DNA of 64,000 nt from Mesorhizobium opportunistum WSM2075 (lineage in GTDB: Bacteria > Pseudomonadota > Alphaproteobacteria > Rhizobiales > Rhizobiaceae). Both the position numbers and the translations under genes were made by a program. The stretch is from positions 3,600,001 through 3,664,000 of the forward strand of contig NC_015675.1 of assembly GCF_000176035.2 (NCBI RefSeq). The letters are read 5' to 3'. How positions within the stretch are numbered: the first letter of the stretch is position 1; each line of letters starts with the position of its first letter. This document shows, one piece after another, positions 1 through 8,434 of this stretch. The notes beneath the pieces are model-generated. The model had not been told where the DNA came from, did no database searches, and was given only the letters and a program-made list of their open reading frames with translations.

Positions 1-1008
1 AATGGTCTGCGGGTCGGCGAACATCTGGCCGATCGTGTTGATCGGGCTCGCCGGCACGCTCGCCGCTTCCAGCTTGGCCAGCAGCGGGTCTCGATCCCAG
101 CTTTTCAGCGCCTCGATCATGTGCTCGCGCAGCTTGACCCGGTTGGCGACCCGCGCCGGATTGGTGGCGAAATCCGGATTTGCCGGCAATTCGTTCAACC
201 CGATGGCGGCACAGAATTTGGCGAACTGGCCGTCATTGCCGACCGCCAGGATGATGTGGCCGTCCCGGACCGGCACCACCTCGTAGGGGGCGATGTTCAT
301 ATGCGCGTTGCCCATCTGCACCGGCGACTTGCCGGAGACGAGATAGTTGAGGTTCTGGTTGCCGAGCGCCGAGATCTGGGTGTCGAACAGCGCCATGTCG
401 ATGTGCTGGCCTTCGCCGGTTTGCTCAGCATGGCGCAGGGCTGCCTGGATGGCGATGACGGAATAAAGGCCGGTGAAGATATCGGAGATGGCGACGCCGG
501 CCTTTTGCGGTTCGCGGCCGGCCTCACCGGTGATCGACATCATGCCGGCCATGGCCTGAATGATGAAGTCGTAGCCGGCGCGTGGCGCATAGGGCCCATC
601 CTGGCCAAAGCCGGTGATCGAGCAATAGACGAGGCGCGGGTTTGTCTTGCGCAGGCTGTCATAGTCGAGCCCGTATTTCCTGAGCCCGCCGACCTTGAAG
701 TTCTCGATCAGCACGTCAGAGGTGGCGACCAGCCGGCGCACTGTCTCGGCACCTTCCGGTGTCGAGAAGTCGACGGCGATCGAACGCTTGCCGCGATTGC
801 AGGAATGGTAATAGGCAGCCGACAGGTTTTCGCCGTCATGGCTCATGACGAAGGGCGGTCCCCATTTGCGGGTGTCGTCGCCGCCATCGGGGCTTTCGAC
901 CTTGATGACATCGGCGCCGAGATCGGCAAGCAGCTGCCCGGCCCAGGGCCCGGCAAGGATGCGGGCGAGTTCGACGACGCGGACGCCTTTCAGGGGTGGT
1001 TCGGCCAT
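1..1008 (-). CDS. CaiB/BaiF family CoA transferase, 3' end cut by window edge
   Basis: Read on the minus strand from the ATG at 1008, this frame stays open to base 1 (336 codons, no stop), so the C-terminus lies outside the window. The product begins MAEPPLKGVRVVELARILAG and continues with the family III CoA transferase pattern: an early GP-x-AGQ-LADLGADVIKVE stretch, a later GENLSAAYYHSCNRGKRSI segment, then a GLRKYGLDY / GFGQDGPYAPRAGYDF region around the expected catalytic aspartate. Enzymes of this family move CoA between carboxylic acids (formyl-CoA:oxalate, succinyl-CoA:acid, carnitine CoA transferases). The substrate cannot be read from the sequence. The next gene, 82 bp upstream, is an esterase-like hydrolase on the same strand. 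Family assignment is firm; the specific reaction is not. Confidence 0.85.
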   Translation of the reverse strand, partial: MAEPPLKGVRVVELARILAGPWAGQLLADLGADVIKVESPDGGDDTRKWGPPFVMSHDGENLSAAYYHSCNRGKRSIAVDFSTPEGAETVRRLVATSDVLIENFKVGGLRKYGLDYDSLRKTNPRLVYCSITGFGQDGPYAPRAGYDFIIQAMAGMMSITGEAGREPQKAGVAISDIFTGLYSVIAIQAALRHAEQTGEGQHIDMALFDTQISALGNQNLNYLVSGKSPVQMGNAHMNIAPYEVVPVRDGHIILAVGNDGQFAKFCAAIGLNELPANPDFATNPARVANRVKLREHMIEALKSWDRDPLLAKLEAASVPASPINTIGQMFADPQTI

Positions 1009-1090
1009 AAATCACCAGAATTGGTCGGAACCGCAGCCTCTATCAACACCTTGTGCCGCTGTCACGGCCCTTGCGATGGGCCAAACCCTT

Positions 1091-2023
1091 TCAACCCTTC
1101 AGCACGCCGTCGGCCCAGGCGGCGAAGTCGTCCATGATGATGTCGCGGTTGACCTCGTTCAGGCTTTCATGGCGGGTGTCGGCGTAAACCTTTGAAACGA
1201 GATTCGAAAAGTCCATCTTGCGCATGCGGTTGGCGAGATTGGTGATGCCCTTGCCATAGTCGGAAGCCGAGTCCTTCTCGCCGCCGACAATGGCGACGGG
1301 CAGGTCGCGCCGGATACCGGCAAAGCCGGCGTCCTTGCCGCCATTCAGCGCCATCGAGACCACATCGCGCCACATCGAGATAGAGGCGTCCCAGCCACAC
1401 AGCGGATCGGCGATGTATTTGGCCACCTCGGCCTCGTCACGCGACAGCCAGTCGAACAGCGTCCGGTGGTTGGGCACCGCCTTGCCCCAGGCCCGGAAGG
1501 TGAGTTTCGGCAGCAGGCGCGACGGGACGTCGGAGCCCAGCCGCATCCGTTCCCATGCGAGGATGCCGAGTGCTGCCTGCCCAAGCAGCCCTTGTGAAAA
1601 ATTGCCGTTCCAGATCGCGGCGGCATGGACGCGGGGCGAATGGGCCAAAAGGTAGTTCAGCGCCACGGACGCGCCCATCGAGTGACCGAAGAGGATGACC
1701 GGAAGGTTTGGGCATTCGCTGGCGATGAGATCGTGGATGGCGTCGACATCGGCGATCACCTTGGACGGTCCGTTCTTGTCTGCGAATTTGCCGAGCGGCG
1801 CATCGGGCGCCTTGGTCGCGCCATGGCCACGATGGTCGTGGACATAGATGTGGAAACCACGCTCGGCGAGGAAGTCGGCGAAACGGGCATAGCGCGCGGC
1901 ATGCTCGGCCAGCCCGTGGTTGATGTGGATGACTGCCCTTGGCGGGCCGTCGGCGTGCCTGACCAGGAGATTGAGGTCGGCGCCGGTCGGCGAACGAACC
2001 AAGCGCTGCTGGCTGAATGGCAT
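1091..2023 (-). CDS. alpha/beta hydrolase, lysophospholipase/monoacylglycerol lipase type
   Basis: This is a 310-residue alpha/beta hydrolase of the serine aminopeptidase S33 / Hydrolase_4 group. The nucleophile elbow GHSMG is at residues 113-117, so Ser115 is the predicted nucleophile. The oxyanion-side motif HINHGLAEHAARY is near residue 33, the HDHRGHG turn near 62, the acid is probably in GGEKDSAS, and the catalytic His is in DTRHE near the C-terminus. No signal peptide is visible, so it should act in the cytoplasm or at the inner membrane on lysophospholipid or monoacylglycerol esters, as family members do. I see no clear Shine-Dalgarno at the chosen ATG. It is divergent from the RNase T2 gene across a 187-bp gap that must hold both promoters. 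The substrate is inferred from family only. Confidence 0.85.
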   Translation of the reverse strand: MPFSQQRLVRSPTGADLNLLVRHADGPPRAVIHINHGLAEHAARYARFADFLAERGFHIYVHDHRGHGATKAPDAPLGKFADKNGPSKVIADVDAIHDLIASECPNLPVILFGHSMGASVALNYLLAHSPRVHAAAIWNGNFSQGLLGQAALGILAWERMRLGSDVPSRLLPKLTFRAWGKAVPNHRTLFDWLSRDEAEVAKYIADPLCGWDASISMWRDVVSMALNGGKDAGFAGIRRDLPVAIVGGEKDSASDYGKGITNLANRMRKMDFSNLVSKVYADTRHESLNEVNRDIIMDDFAAWADGVLKG

Positions 2024-2210
2024 GGCCGCCCGGTCCCCACCCGTGTCCTGTCTGTTACAGCACCTTGTTTGCGCCGGTGCCGGTTTTGCGTCAATCCGCC
2101 TTGCCTGCTTTCACACGACGATGTTTCTTGCGTTTGGCCAGCAAAATATCGCAATTCTGACATGGAGACAGCTTCAGTCTGTCGCCCACTTCTTCAGCCG
2201 GGGATTTCTC

Positions 2211-3218
2211 ATGCGCATTGGTGTCGTTTTCGGATTGGCCTTGCTGGCGGCATCACTGACTGGTGCCGCGCGTGCCGACGTCAAGATGAGCGGCACCTTC
2301 GTCGCCGATGCCTCCTGTCCGGCGACACAGGCCATCAAGAACGGCAAGAACCCCGGCAACGTGTCGACCGATGCCGGAAAGAGCTACCAGTTGCTTGCCG
2401 GCAACAAGGACACGCCAACGCACTACCTCATCCAGGTGCCGGGCGCCGATCCGGAGCGCCGGTGGGTGAAGGTTTCCTGCGGTCACCTCTCGGGCAGCAG
2501 TGCCGCAACAACGCCGGCAGCACCGGGCGGGCAAGGCAAGCCTGCCGCTTCCGGAAAGCCCGAATATGTCTTCGCTTTGAGCTGGCAGCCGGCGTTTTGC
2601 GAGACCAAGTCGAACAAGACCGAATGCAGGGCGCAGAGCCCGAGCGAATTCGACGCCACCAATTTCACCCTGCACGGCCTGTGGCCGCAGCCCAACGGCA
2701 ATTTCTATTGCCAGGTGCCGGCGAGCGACAAGGCCAATGACAATCCCGGTCACTGGAAGGATCTTCCGCCTGTCAATCTGGACGCGGGCACGCGCGCGGA
2801 GCTCAACAAGGTCATGCCGGGCACGGCTTCCCAGCTCGAGCGGCATGAATGGATCAAGCACGGCACCTGCTACGGCAAGACCCAGCAGGAGTATTTTTCC
2901 GACGCGCTCGGCCTGATGCGACAGGTGAACGGCTCTCCGGTGCGTGATCTCTTCGCCAAGAGCATCGGCGGCAAGCTGACGGCGGACCAGATCCGCGGCG
3001 CTTTCGACACCGCGTTCGGCGCTGGGGCGGGGGACCGCGTGCGCGTCTCCTGCGTCATCGATCCGTCGAGCGGCAGGCGGCTGATCGGCGAACTGACGCT
3101 CGGCCTTGCCGGCCCGATCGGCCCGAACAGCTCGCTCAAGGATTTGCTGCTGGCCTCGGTGCCGACCAACAAGGCCGGTTGCCCGACCGGCACCGTCGAC
3201 GCGATCGGGTTCCAGTGA
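2211..3218 (+). CDS. secreted ribonuclease T2 family protein with an extra N-terminal domain
   Basis: The ATG at 2211 was chosen because it gives a clean signal peptide (hydrophobic residues 4-20, cleavage after ARA at about residue 22); longer upstream frames have none. The 335-residue product carries both RNase T2 active-site signatures: FTLHGLWPQ at 152-160 (His155) and HEWIKHGTC at 212-220 (His217). Between the signal peptide and the catalytic domain lie about 70 residues containing a conserved-looking Cys pair (Cys36, Cys90), then a Pro/Ala/Gly-rich linker (about 95-117). RNase T2 enzymes are acid endoribonucleases that cut single-stranded RNA through a 2',3'-cyclic phosphate. This one should act in the periplasm or outside the cell, as a scavenger or as an effector on foreign RNA. 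The role of the N-terminal domain is unknown to me. Confidence 0.88.
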   Translation: MRIGVVFGLALLAASLTGAARADVKMSGTFVADASCPATQAIKNGKNPGNVSTDAGKSYQLLAGNKDTPTHYLIQVPGADPERRWVKVSCGHLSGSSAATTPAAPGGQGKPAASGKPEYVFALSWQPAFCETKSNKTECRAQSPSEFDATNFTLHGLWPQPNGNFYCQVPASDKANDNPGHWKDLPPVNLDAGTRAELNKVMPGTASQLERHEWIKHGTCYGKTQQEYFSDALGLMRQVNGSPVRDLFAKSIGGKLTADQIRGAFDTAFGAGAGDRVRVSCVIDPSSGRRLIGELTLGLAGPIGPNSSLKDLLLASVPTNKAGCPTGTVDAIGFQ

Positions 3219-3291
3219 CGGGCTGTCGCCGCGCCAGTGGAAGGGTTAACCGGAGATTTCCGCACGCCGACGACCGGTGGAAGACTTAACG

Positions 3292-3319
3292 GCCGGCACA
3301 CATTGTCCGTGTTGCCGGC
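3292..3319. other. inverted repeat between the RNase T2 and ettA genes
   Basis: A 7-bp perfect inverted repeat, GCCGGCA at 3292-3298 and TGCCGGC at 3313-3319, can extend by a CAC/GTG pair inside. It lies 74 bp after the RNase T2 stop and 120 bp before ettA. No T-tract follows, so it is not a canonical intrinsic terminator. It may be a weak terminator hairpin or part of the ettA promoter region. Just upstream, the phrase GTGGAAG-N2-TTAAC occurs twice (about 3236 and 3277), which is also unexplained. Confidence 0.3.
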
Positions 3320-3439
3320 TTGATCTGGCAAAAGCGATTGCCGTTCGCCGCCGCATCGCCTACATAGCGGCCAACCTCCATTCAATTCGACAAATCCAGT
3401 CAGTTTTTCTGGGCCAGTCAATTTTCAGGGAAAGCGCGC

Positions 3440-5089
3440 GTGGCACGCCAGTTCATCTATCACATGGCCGGCCTCAACAAGGCCTACGGCACCAAGAAGG
3501 TGCTCGAGAATGTCCATCTGTCCTTCTATCCCGACGCCAAGATCGGCATTCTGGGCCCCAACGGCGCCGGCAAGTCGACGATCCTCAAGATCATGGCCGG
3601 CATCGACAAGGAGTGGAGCGGCGAGGCGTGGCTCGCCGAAGGCGCCACCGTCGGTTACCTGGCGCAGGAGCCGGCGCTCGACCCGAAGAAGACGGTGTTC
3701 GAGAACATCATGGAAGGCGTCGCCGCCAAGACCGCCATCATCGAACGCTACAACGAATTGATGATGAACTATTCCGACGAGACGGCCGACGAGTCGGCCA
3801 AGCTCCAGGACGAGATGGACCGGCTGAACCTGTGGGATCTCGAACAGCAGGTCGAGATGGCCATGGAAGCGCTGGGCTGCCCGCCCAAGGATTCGGAAGT
3901 CACCAAGCTTTCGGGCGGCGAGCGCCGCCGCGTCGCGCTCTGCCAGTTGCTGCTGCGCCAGCCCGACCTTCTGCTGCTCGACGAACCGACCAACCATCTC
4001 GACGCCGAAACCACGGCGTGGCTGGAAAAGCATCTGCGCGCCTATCCGGGCGCCGTGATGATCATCACCCACGATCGCTACTTCCTCGACAATGTCACCG
4101 GCTGGATCCTCGAACTCGATCGCGGCCGCGGCATTCCCTATGAGGGCAATTACACCAAATATCTCGAAGCCAAGGCCAAGCGCCTCAAGCAGGAAGGCCG
4201 CGAGGACGACGCCCGCCAGCGCGCCATCGGCCGCGAGCGCGAGTGGATCCAGTCGAGCCCGAAGGCCCGCCAGACCAAGTCCAAGGCGCGTATCCAGGCC
4301 TTCCAGGACCTGTTGGATGCAGCCGACAAGCGGCGACCGAGCGATACCCAGATCGTCATCCCGCACGGTGAGCGGCTCGGCAATGTGGTGATCGAGGTCG
4401 ACGGCCTGTCCAAGGGCTTTGGCGACACGCTGCTGATCGACGGACTGGAATTCAAGCTGCCGCCAGGCGGCATCGTCGGTGTCATCGGCCCGAACGGCGC
4501 CGGCAAGACGACCCTGTTCCGCATGATCACCGGCCAGGAAAAGCCCGATGCCGGCACGATCCGCGTCGGCGAGACGGTCAAGCTCGGCTATGTCGACCAG
4601 AGCCGCGACGCTCTCGATCCGTCGAAGACCGTCTGGGAAGAAATTTCGGGTGGCGCCGAAGTGGTCAAGCTCGGCAAGTTCGAGGCCAACACCCGCGCCT
4701 ATTGCGCGTCGTTCAACTTCCGTGGCGGCGACCAGCAGCAGAAGGTCGGCAACCTCTCCGGCGGCCAGCGCAACCGCGTGCACCTGGCCAAGATGCTGAA
4801 AACAGGCGGCAATGTGCTGCTGCTCGACGAACCGACCAACGATCTCGATACGGAAACGCTGGCGGCGCTCGAAGACGCGCTGGAAAATTTCGGCGGCTGC
4901 GCGGTCATCATCTCGCACGATCGCATGTTCCTGGACCGTCTGGCGACGCACATCCTCGCCTTCGAGGGCGACAGCCATGTCGAATGGTTCGAGGGCAATT
5001 TCGAGGATTACGAGCAGGACAAGATCCGCCGGCTCGGCCCCGAAGCCGTCAACCCACACCGTATGACGTATAAGAGGCTGACGCGGTAA
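3440..5089 (+). CDS. ettA: energy-dependent translational throttle protein EttA (ABC-F ATPase)
   Basis: This 549-residue protein has two ABC ATPase domains and no membrane segments, the ABC-F layout. Walker A motifs are GPNGAGKST at about 39-47 and GPNGAGKTT at about 350-358. Signature motifs are LSGGERRRVALCQ (about 157) and NLSGGQRNRVHLAK. Walker B plus switch reads LLLLDEPTNHLD (about 177) and LLLDEPTNDLD. The linker between domains (about 240-300) is basic and contains REREWIQSSPKARQTKSKAR, the ribosome-contacting region typical of EttA. EttA binds the E site of the 70S initiation complex and gates entry into elongation according to the ATP/ADP ratio. The start is a GTG at 3440, supported by homologous N-terminal residues MARQFIYHM. 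The length matches the family. It appears to be transcribed alone or with tam, 47 bp downstream. Confidence 0.95.
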   Translation: MARQFIYHMAGLNKAYGTKKVLENVHLSFYPDAKIGILGPNGAGKSTILKIMAGIDKEWSGEAWLAEGATVGYLAQEPALDPKKTVFENIMEGVAAKTAIIERYNELMMNYSDETADESAKLQDEMDRLNLWDLEQQVEMAMEALGCPPKDSEVTKLSGGERRRVALCQLLLRQPDLLLLDEPTNHLDAETTAWLEKHLRAYPGAVMIITHDRYFLDNVTGWILELDRGRGIPYEGNYTKYLEAKAKRLKQEGREDDARQRAIGREREWIQSSPKARQTKSKARIQAFQDLLDAADKRRPSDTQIVIPHGERLGNVVIEVDGLSKGFGDTLLIDGLEFKLPPGGIVGVIGPNGAGKTTLFRMITGQEKPDAGTIRVGETVKLGYVDQSRDALDPSKTVWEEISGGAEVVKLGKFEANTRAYCASFNFRGGDQQQKVGNLSGGQRNRVHLAKMLKTGGNVLLLDEPTNDLDTETLAALEDALENFGGCAVIISHDRMFLDRLATHILAFEGDSHVEWFEGNFEDYEQDKIRRLGPEAVNPHRMTYKRLTR

Positions 5090-5136
5090 GGGGATCGTAG
5101 GGGCGGCGATTTCTCAGCACGACATGAGGAGCTCGA

Positions 5137-5907
5137 ATGGCTGACTGGTCCGCCGCCCAATATCTGAAATTCGAGGATGAGCGCACGCGGCCCGCGCGGG
5201 ATCTGGTTGCGCAAGTGCCGGTCGATTTCCCACGCCGGATCATCGATATCGGCTGCGGGCCGGGCAACTCGACCGAATTGCTGGTCGAGCGCTGGCCGGA
5301 TGCCGAGGTGCGCGGCTTCGACACCTCTCCCGACATGATCGAAAAGGCGAGGGCGCGCGTGCCCAACGTGACCTTCGATCTGGCCGATGCCGCGACATGG
5401 AAGCCGGCCGAGCCGGTCAACGTCATCTTCGCCAATGCGGTGTTCCAGTGGCTGCCGACGCATCCGGCGGTGTTCCAAAGACTGATGGGCTTTCTGGCGC
5501 CCGGCGGCGCGCTGGCTGTGCAGATGCCCGACAATATGGCCGAGGAATCACATCGGCTGATGCGGGAAACAGCCGCTGAAGTGCGTTTTGCGGCAAAGAT
5601 AGAAAACGCGGCGCGTGCGCCACTGCCGCCGGTGTCGTTCTATTACGACCTTTTATCGCCGCACTCCGATCGGCTCGATATCTGGCATACCGTCTACAAC
5701 CATCCGCTGGCCGATGCCGAGGCGATCGTCGAATGGGTGAAGTCGACCGGGCTGAAGCCGTTCCTCGATCCACTTGAGGCGGACGAGCGCAAGGTGTTCC
5801 TCGACAGTTACACGGCCAAGATCGCCAAGGCCTATCCAAAGACCGCGAACGGCAAAGTGCTGCTGCGCTTCCCGCGTATATTCATCGTCGCCAAGCGGGC
5901 CGGCTAG
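5137..5907 (+). CDS. tam: trans-aconitate 2-methyltransferase
   Basis: A 256-residue class I SAM-dependent methyltransferase. Motif I is IIDIGCGPGNSTELL near residue 35, with the acidic ribose-binding residue in VRGFDTSPDMI near 59. The family-typical FANAVFQWLPTH follows the expected motif IV position. The N-terminal MADWSAAQYLKFEDERTRPARDL and the C-terminal LLRFPRIFIVAKR are characteristic of Tam. The enzyme methylates trans-aconitate, a spontaneous isomer of cis-aconitate that inhibits the citric acid cycle, and so detoxifies it in the cytoplasm. A Shine-Dalgarno-like GAGGAGC lies just before the ATG. It follows ettA by 47 bp and could share its transcript. A palindromic repeat element begins inside its stop codon. 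Confidence 0.93.
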   Translation: MADWSAAQYLKFEDERTRPARDLVAQVPVDFPRRIIDIGCGPGNSTELLVERWPDAEVRGFDTSPDMIEKARARVPNVTFDLADAATWKPAEPVNVIFANAVFQWLPTHPAVFQRLMGFLAPGGALAVQMPDNMAEESHRLMRETAAEVRFAAKIENAARAPLPPVSFYYDLLSPHSDRLDIWHTVYNHPLADAEAIVEWVKSTGLKPFLDPLEADERKVFLDSYTAKIAKAYPKTANGKVLLRFPRIFIVAKRAG

Positions 5908-6049
5908 GGCGTGTTGATATTCAGGTGATGCCGGCCTGCAAACGGCGGCTTCCTGCGCTTCCGGTGCTCGCGTACGAAAAGTACGCTCCGCTCCGGTTCT
6001 CGGAAACCACCATTTTCGGCTCGGCCTGACCTGAATCTCGACACGCCCT
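5906..6049. repeat. palindromic intergenic repeat element, about 144 bp
   Basis: The element is bounded by 21-bp inverted ends, AGGGCGTGTTGATATTCAGGT at 5906-5926 and its complement at 6029-6049 with two mismatches. The inside also folds on itself around GCGTAC-GAAAA-GTACGC near 5970, flanked by CCGGTGCTC / CTCCGGTTCTC. It encodes nothing and has no transposase. It begins at the second base of the tam stop codon, so tam ends inside the element. The structure fits the non-autonomous mosaic repeats of rhizobia (RIME-like), though I cannot confirm the family without a search. Confidence 0.7.
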
Positions 6050-6149
6050 GGGAAAGAATTACCCACTTCAGTCGCAGCCGATTGACCCGGTTTCGCCGCC
6101 ATGCGCAATTCAACGCGTTGGATCAAAATGCCCGCGTGGCAGGGGGTGA

Positions 6150-6488
6150 ATGATGACGTTGATGAAAGTGCTTTACGGTGCTGGCGTGTGCGCGGCGGCG
6201 CTGCTGGCGTTCTCGGTTTCGGCGGAAGCCAAGCGGGCGCGCTGCTTCACCAGCGATGACGGCTATTTTCCATGCAGCTACAGGGCGATCGACGATGCGG
6301 GCAGTTTCCGCATCTCGGCGCCGGGCTATCCGACCTATGTGCTGGAGATCGACGGGCCGGGCTTTGCCTATGGCTATGTCAATCTCGGCCGCCGCAACGT
6401 GCCGTTGCCGGGACAGTATGTGCGCAGCCGCGATGACGGTGCGTGCTGGAACAACCCGCAGACCAACACCAAGCTCTGCGCCTGGTGA
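6150..6488 (+). CDS. small secreted protein, function unknown
   Basis: A 112-residue protein with a signal peptide (hydrophobic about 6-22, cleavage probably after AEA near residue 27). The mature part has four Cys (in RCFTSDDGYFPC and at ACWNN and KLCAW), which suggests two disulfides and a periplasmic or extracellular location. I recognise no catalytic motif. GGGGGTGA lies just upstream; ATG codons at 6150, 6153 and 6162 are all possible starts, and 6150 is used here. It stands alone between the tam repeat and a pair of palindromes. Coding potential is supported by the clear signal peptide and Cys pattern. Confidence 0.65.
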   Translation: MMTLMKVLYGAGVCAAALLAFSVSAEAKRARCFTSDDGYFPCSYRAIDDAGSFRISAPGYPTYVLEIDGPGFAYGYVNLGRRNVPLPGQYVRSRDDGACWNNPQTNTKLCAW

Positions 6489-6494
6489 AACCCT

Positions 6495-6537
6495 GGTTTA
6501 CGCCGGCGTAAACCTTTGGTTTAAGCCGGCGTAAACC
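6495..6537. promoter_or_regulatory. twin palindromes, candidate operator for the downstream KAS III-like gene
   Basis: A perfect 20-bp palindrome, GGTTTACGCCGGCGTAAACC, occupies 6495-6514. A second copy with one changed base pair, GGTTTAAGCCGGCGTAAACC, occupies 6518-6537. The centres are 23 bp apart, about two helical turns, which is how tandem operators for a dimeric repressor are often spaced. The pair lies 7 bp after one gene and 83 bp before the next, so it could be an operator or a double hairpin terminator; no T-tract follows. Confidence 0.5.
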
Positions 6538-6619
6538 CGCCTGATGAGAAAAGGGTTGCGCCGAAGCGCTTCGGCGCCCACATGAAGCCGCAACGCCTGC
6601 GGATGGGACGGACTGAAAT

Positions 6620-7741
6620 ATGCATCGCGTCATCATCAGCGGCATCGGCGCTGAAATCCCTGAAGCCGTCATCACGAATGAAGAGCTGGTCGAGAGCTTC
6701 AACAGCTGGGTCGACACGGAGAACGCGCGGCGCGAGCGCACCGGCGAGACCTTGCTGCAGAAGTCCGACAGCGATTTCATCGTCCATGCCTCCGGCGTGC
6801 GCTCCCGTCATGTGATCGAGCGCGAAGGCATTCTCGATCCGACCCGTATGACGCCGCGCATTCCGGCACGTCCGGACGATGCGCTGTCGCTGGAGGCCGA
6901 GTTCGGCATCGCCTCGGCCAGGAAGGCACTCGACCATGCCGGGCTGCAGCCATCCGACATCGACCTGATCATCTGTTCGGCCTCGCATCACCAGCGGCCC
7001 TATCCGGCGATCGCCATCGAAATGCAGGAGGCCCTGGGTACGAAGGGCGCCGGCTTCGACATGGGGCTTGGCTGTTCGTCCGCCGCGGCGGCGCTTCACA
7101 TGGCCGTCAATCTGGTGCGCTCGGGCGCGCACAAGCGCATTCTGGTGACCACGCCGGAAATCATCACCGGCCATCTCAATTTCCGCGACCGGCAGACGCA
7201 CTTCATCTTCGGCGACGCCTCGGTGTCGATGGTGGTGGAGGGGCTTGCCCAAGGCGAGAAGCGGCCGGGACGCTTCGAGGTGCTCGACACCCGCATCTGG
7301 ACGCAAATGTCGAACAACATCCGCACCAATCTGGGCTATCACACCCGCACCGCCCAGGACGATCCCTACATGATCAACCTGGAAGGCAATTTGATCAAGC
7401 AGGTCGGCAACAAGGTGTTCAAGGAAGTCACCGTCGCCGGGCAAAAGTTCATCGTCGAATTCCTGGCCGAGCACGGGCTGACGCCGCAGGCGATCAGGCG
7501 CTTCTGGCTGCACCAGGCCAATGCGCGCATGAACGCGATGATCCTGAAACTTTCGTTCGGCCACGATGTCGATCACGATCGTGCGCCGATGGTGCTGGAG
7601 CGCCTGGGCAATACGGCGGGCGCCGGCGCCATCGTGGCGCTGTCGGAGAACCATGCCGACATGAAGCCCGGCGATTTCGGCCTGATCTGCGCGTTTGGCG
7701 CGGGCTATTCGATCGGCGGTGCGCTGATCAGGATGCTCTGA
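6620..7741 (+). CDS. beta-ketoacyl-ACP synthase III-like protein (FabH family)
   Basis: A 373-residue thiolase-fold condensing enzyme. The KAS III triad is complete: Cys152 in MGLGCSSAAAAL, His298 in FWLHQANARMN, and Asn331 in RLGNTAGAGA. It is longer than housekeeping FabH (about 320 residues) because of an N-terminal insert around residues 28-80. The housekeeping fabH of rhizobia normally sits beside plsX and ihfA, which are absent here. I therefore infer a second, specialised KAS III that joins an acyl-CoA starter to malonyl-ACP, perhaps for an unusual lipid or secondary product. It is transcribed alone. The twin palindromes at 6495-6537 lie where an operator would be. The substrate cannot be read from the sequence. 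Confidence 0.85.
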   Translation: MHRVIISGIGAEIPEAVITNEELVESFNSWVDTENARRERTGETLLQKSDSDFIVHASGVRSRHVIEREGILDPTRMTPRIPARPDDALSLEAEFGIASARKALDHAGLQPSDIDLIICSASHHQRPYPAIAIEMQEALGTKGAGFDMGLGCSSAAAALHMAVNLVRSGAHKRILVTTPEIITGHLNFRDRQTHFIFGDASVSMVVEGLAQGEKRPGRFEVLDTRIWTQMSNNIRTNLGYHTRTAQDDPYMINLEGNLIKQVGNKVFKEVTVAGQKFIVEFLAEHGLTPQAIRRFWLHQANARMNAMILKLSFGHDVDHDRAPMVLERLGNTAGAGAIVALSENHADMKPGDFGLICAFGAGYSIGGALIRML

Positions 7742-7762
7742 CGTCCAGGGCGCTCCGCCGCG

Positions 7763-8329
7763 TCAGGCTGGTGCGAAGGGCACCAGCATCGGCACTCGCC
7801 CGGCGTAATCGTCATAGGCGGTTCCGAGTTCTGTGCGCAGGAAACGCTCCTCGAGCTTGGCCTTCATGACGATGCCGATGGTCAAAAGGATGGCGCCGAC
7901 GACGCCCCAGACGGTGCCTTTCGTCGCCATGGTAGCCAGGATTCCCAGGAGCAGTCCGGTGTAGATCGGGTGGCGAACGAGGCCGTAAGGCCCGGTGTCG
8001 ATGACGCGGTGCTCAGCCTTGGCGGTGACCGTTCCCGACCACAGCCGGCCAAGGTGCAGCCGCGCCCACCATGAGAAGGCGAGGCCGATGGCGATCAGCG
8101 CGACGCAGGTCCAGGCCATGGCGAGGTTGGGAAACCACAGGCGAAAACGGCCGACATAGTTATGCGCCGGAATGAACAGCAGGATTGTGCCGAATATCAG
8201 CACGGCGCGGTACGGCGCCTCCGCCTGAAAGCCGGCGCGCTTCATTGCCGGGGCGGCCCAGAGCGCCGCAGCGGCCCACGATACCGCCCAGATCAACCAA
8301 AGCAGCGCGATTGCCGTGCCGGGGCGCAT
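7763..8329 (-). CDS. membrane methyltransferase of the isoprenylcysteine carboxyl methyltransferase (ICMT) / phospholipid methyltransferase type
   Basis: A 188-residue integral membrane protein with about five hydrophobic segments. The C-terminal signature VIDTGPYGLVRHPIYTGLLL followed by EERFLRTELGTAYDDYAGRVPMLVPF is that of the ICMT-like/PEMT fold, which binds SAM in the membrane. Bacterial members methylate small lipids, isoprenoids or unknown acceptors. The ATG at 8329 is preferred over the adjacent GTG at 8332 because GGAGG lies 6 bases before it. It converges with the KAS III-like gene 21 bp away. The acceptor is unknown. Confidence 0.8.
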   Translation of the reverse strand: MRPGTAIALLWLIWAVSWAAAALWAAPAMKRAGFQAEAPYRAVLIFGTILLFIPAHNYVGRFRLWFPNLAMAWTCVALIAIGLAFSWWARLHLGRLWSGTVTAKAEHRVIDTGPYGLVRHPIYTGLLLGILATMATKGTVWGVVGAILLTIGIVMKAKLEERFLRTELGTAYDDYAGRVPMLVPFAPA

Positions 8330-8434
8330 CACGAACCTCCGTCAATTTATCTGGACGTTACCATGAGGCCGGCTCGGCGCGGCAGCAATGCGGCGCTGGT
8401 TCCATTTCCAGTAAGAAGATCGTGATCCTCGGCC

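Noticed and set aside
3425..5059. 544-codon minus-strand frame opposite ettA
   Set aside because: It mirrors the two ABC domains of ettA with no domain of its own; a codon-bias shadow.
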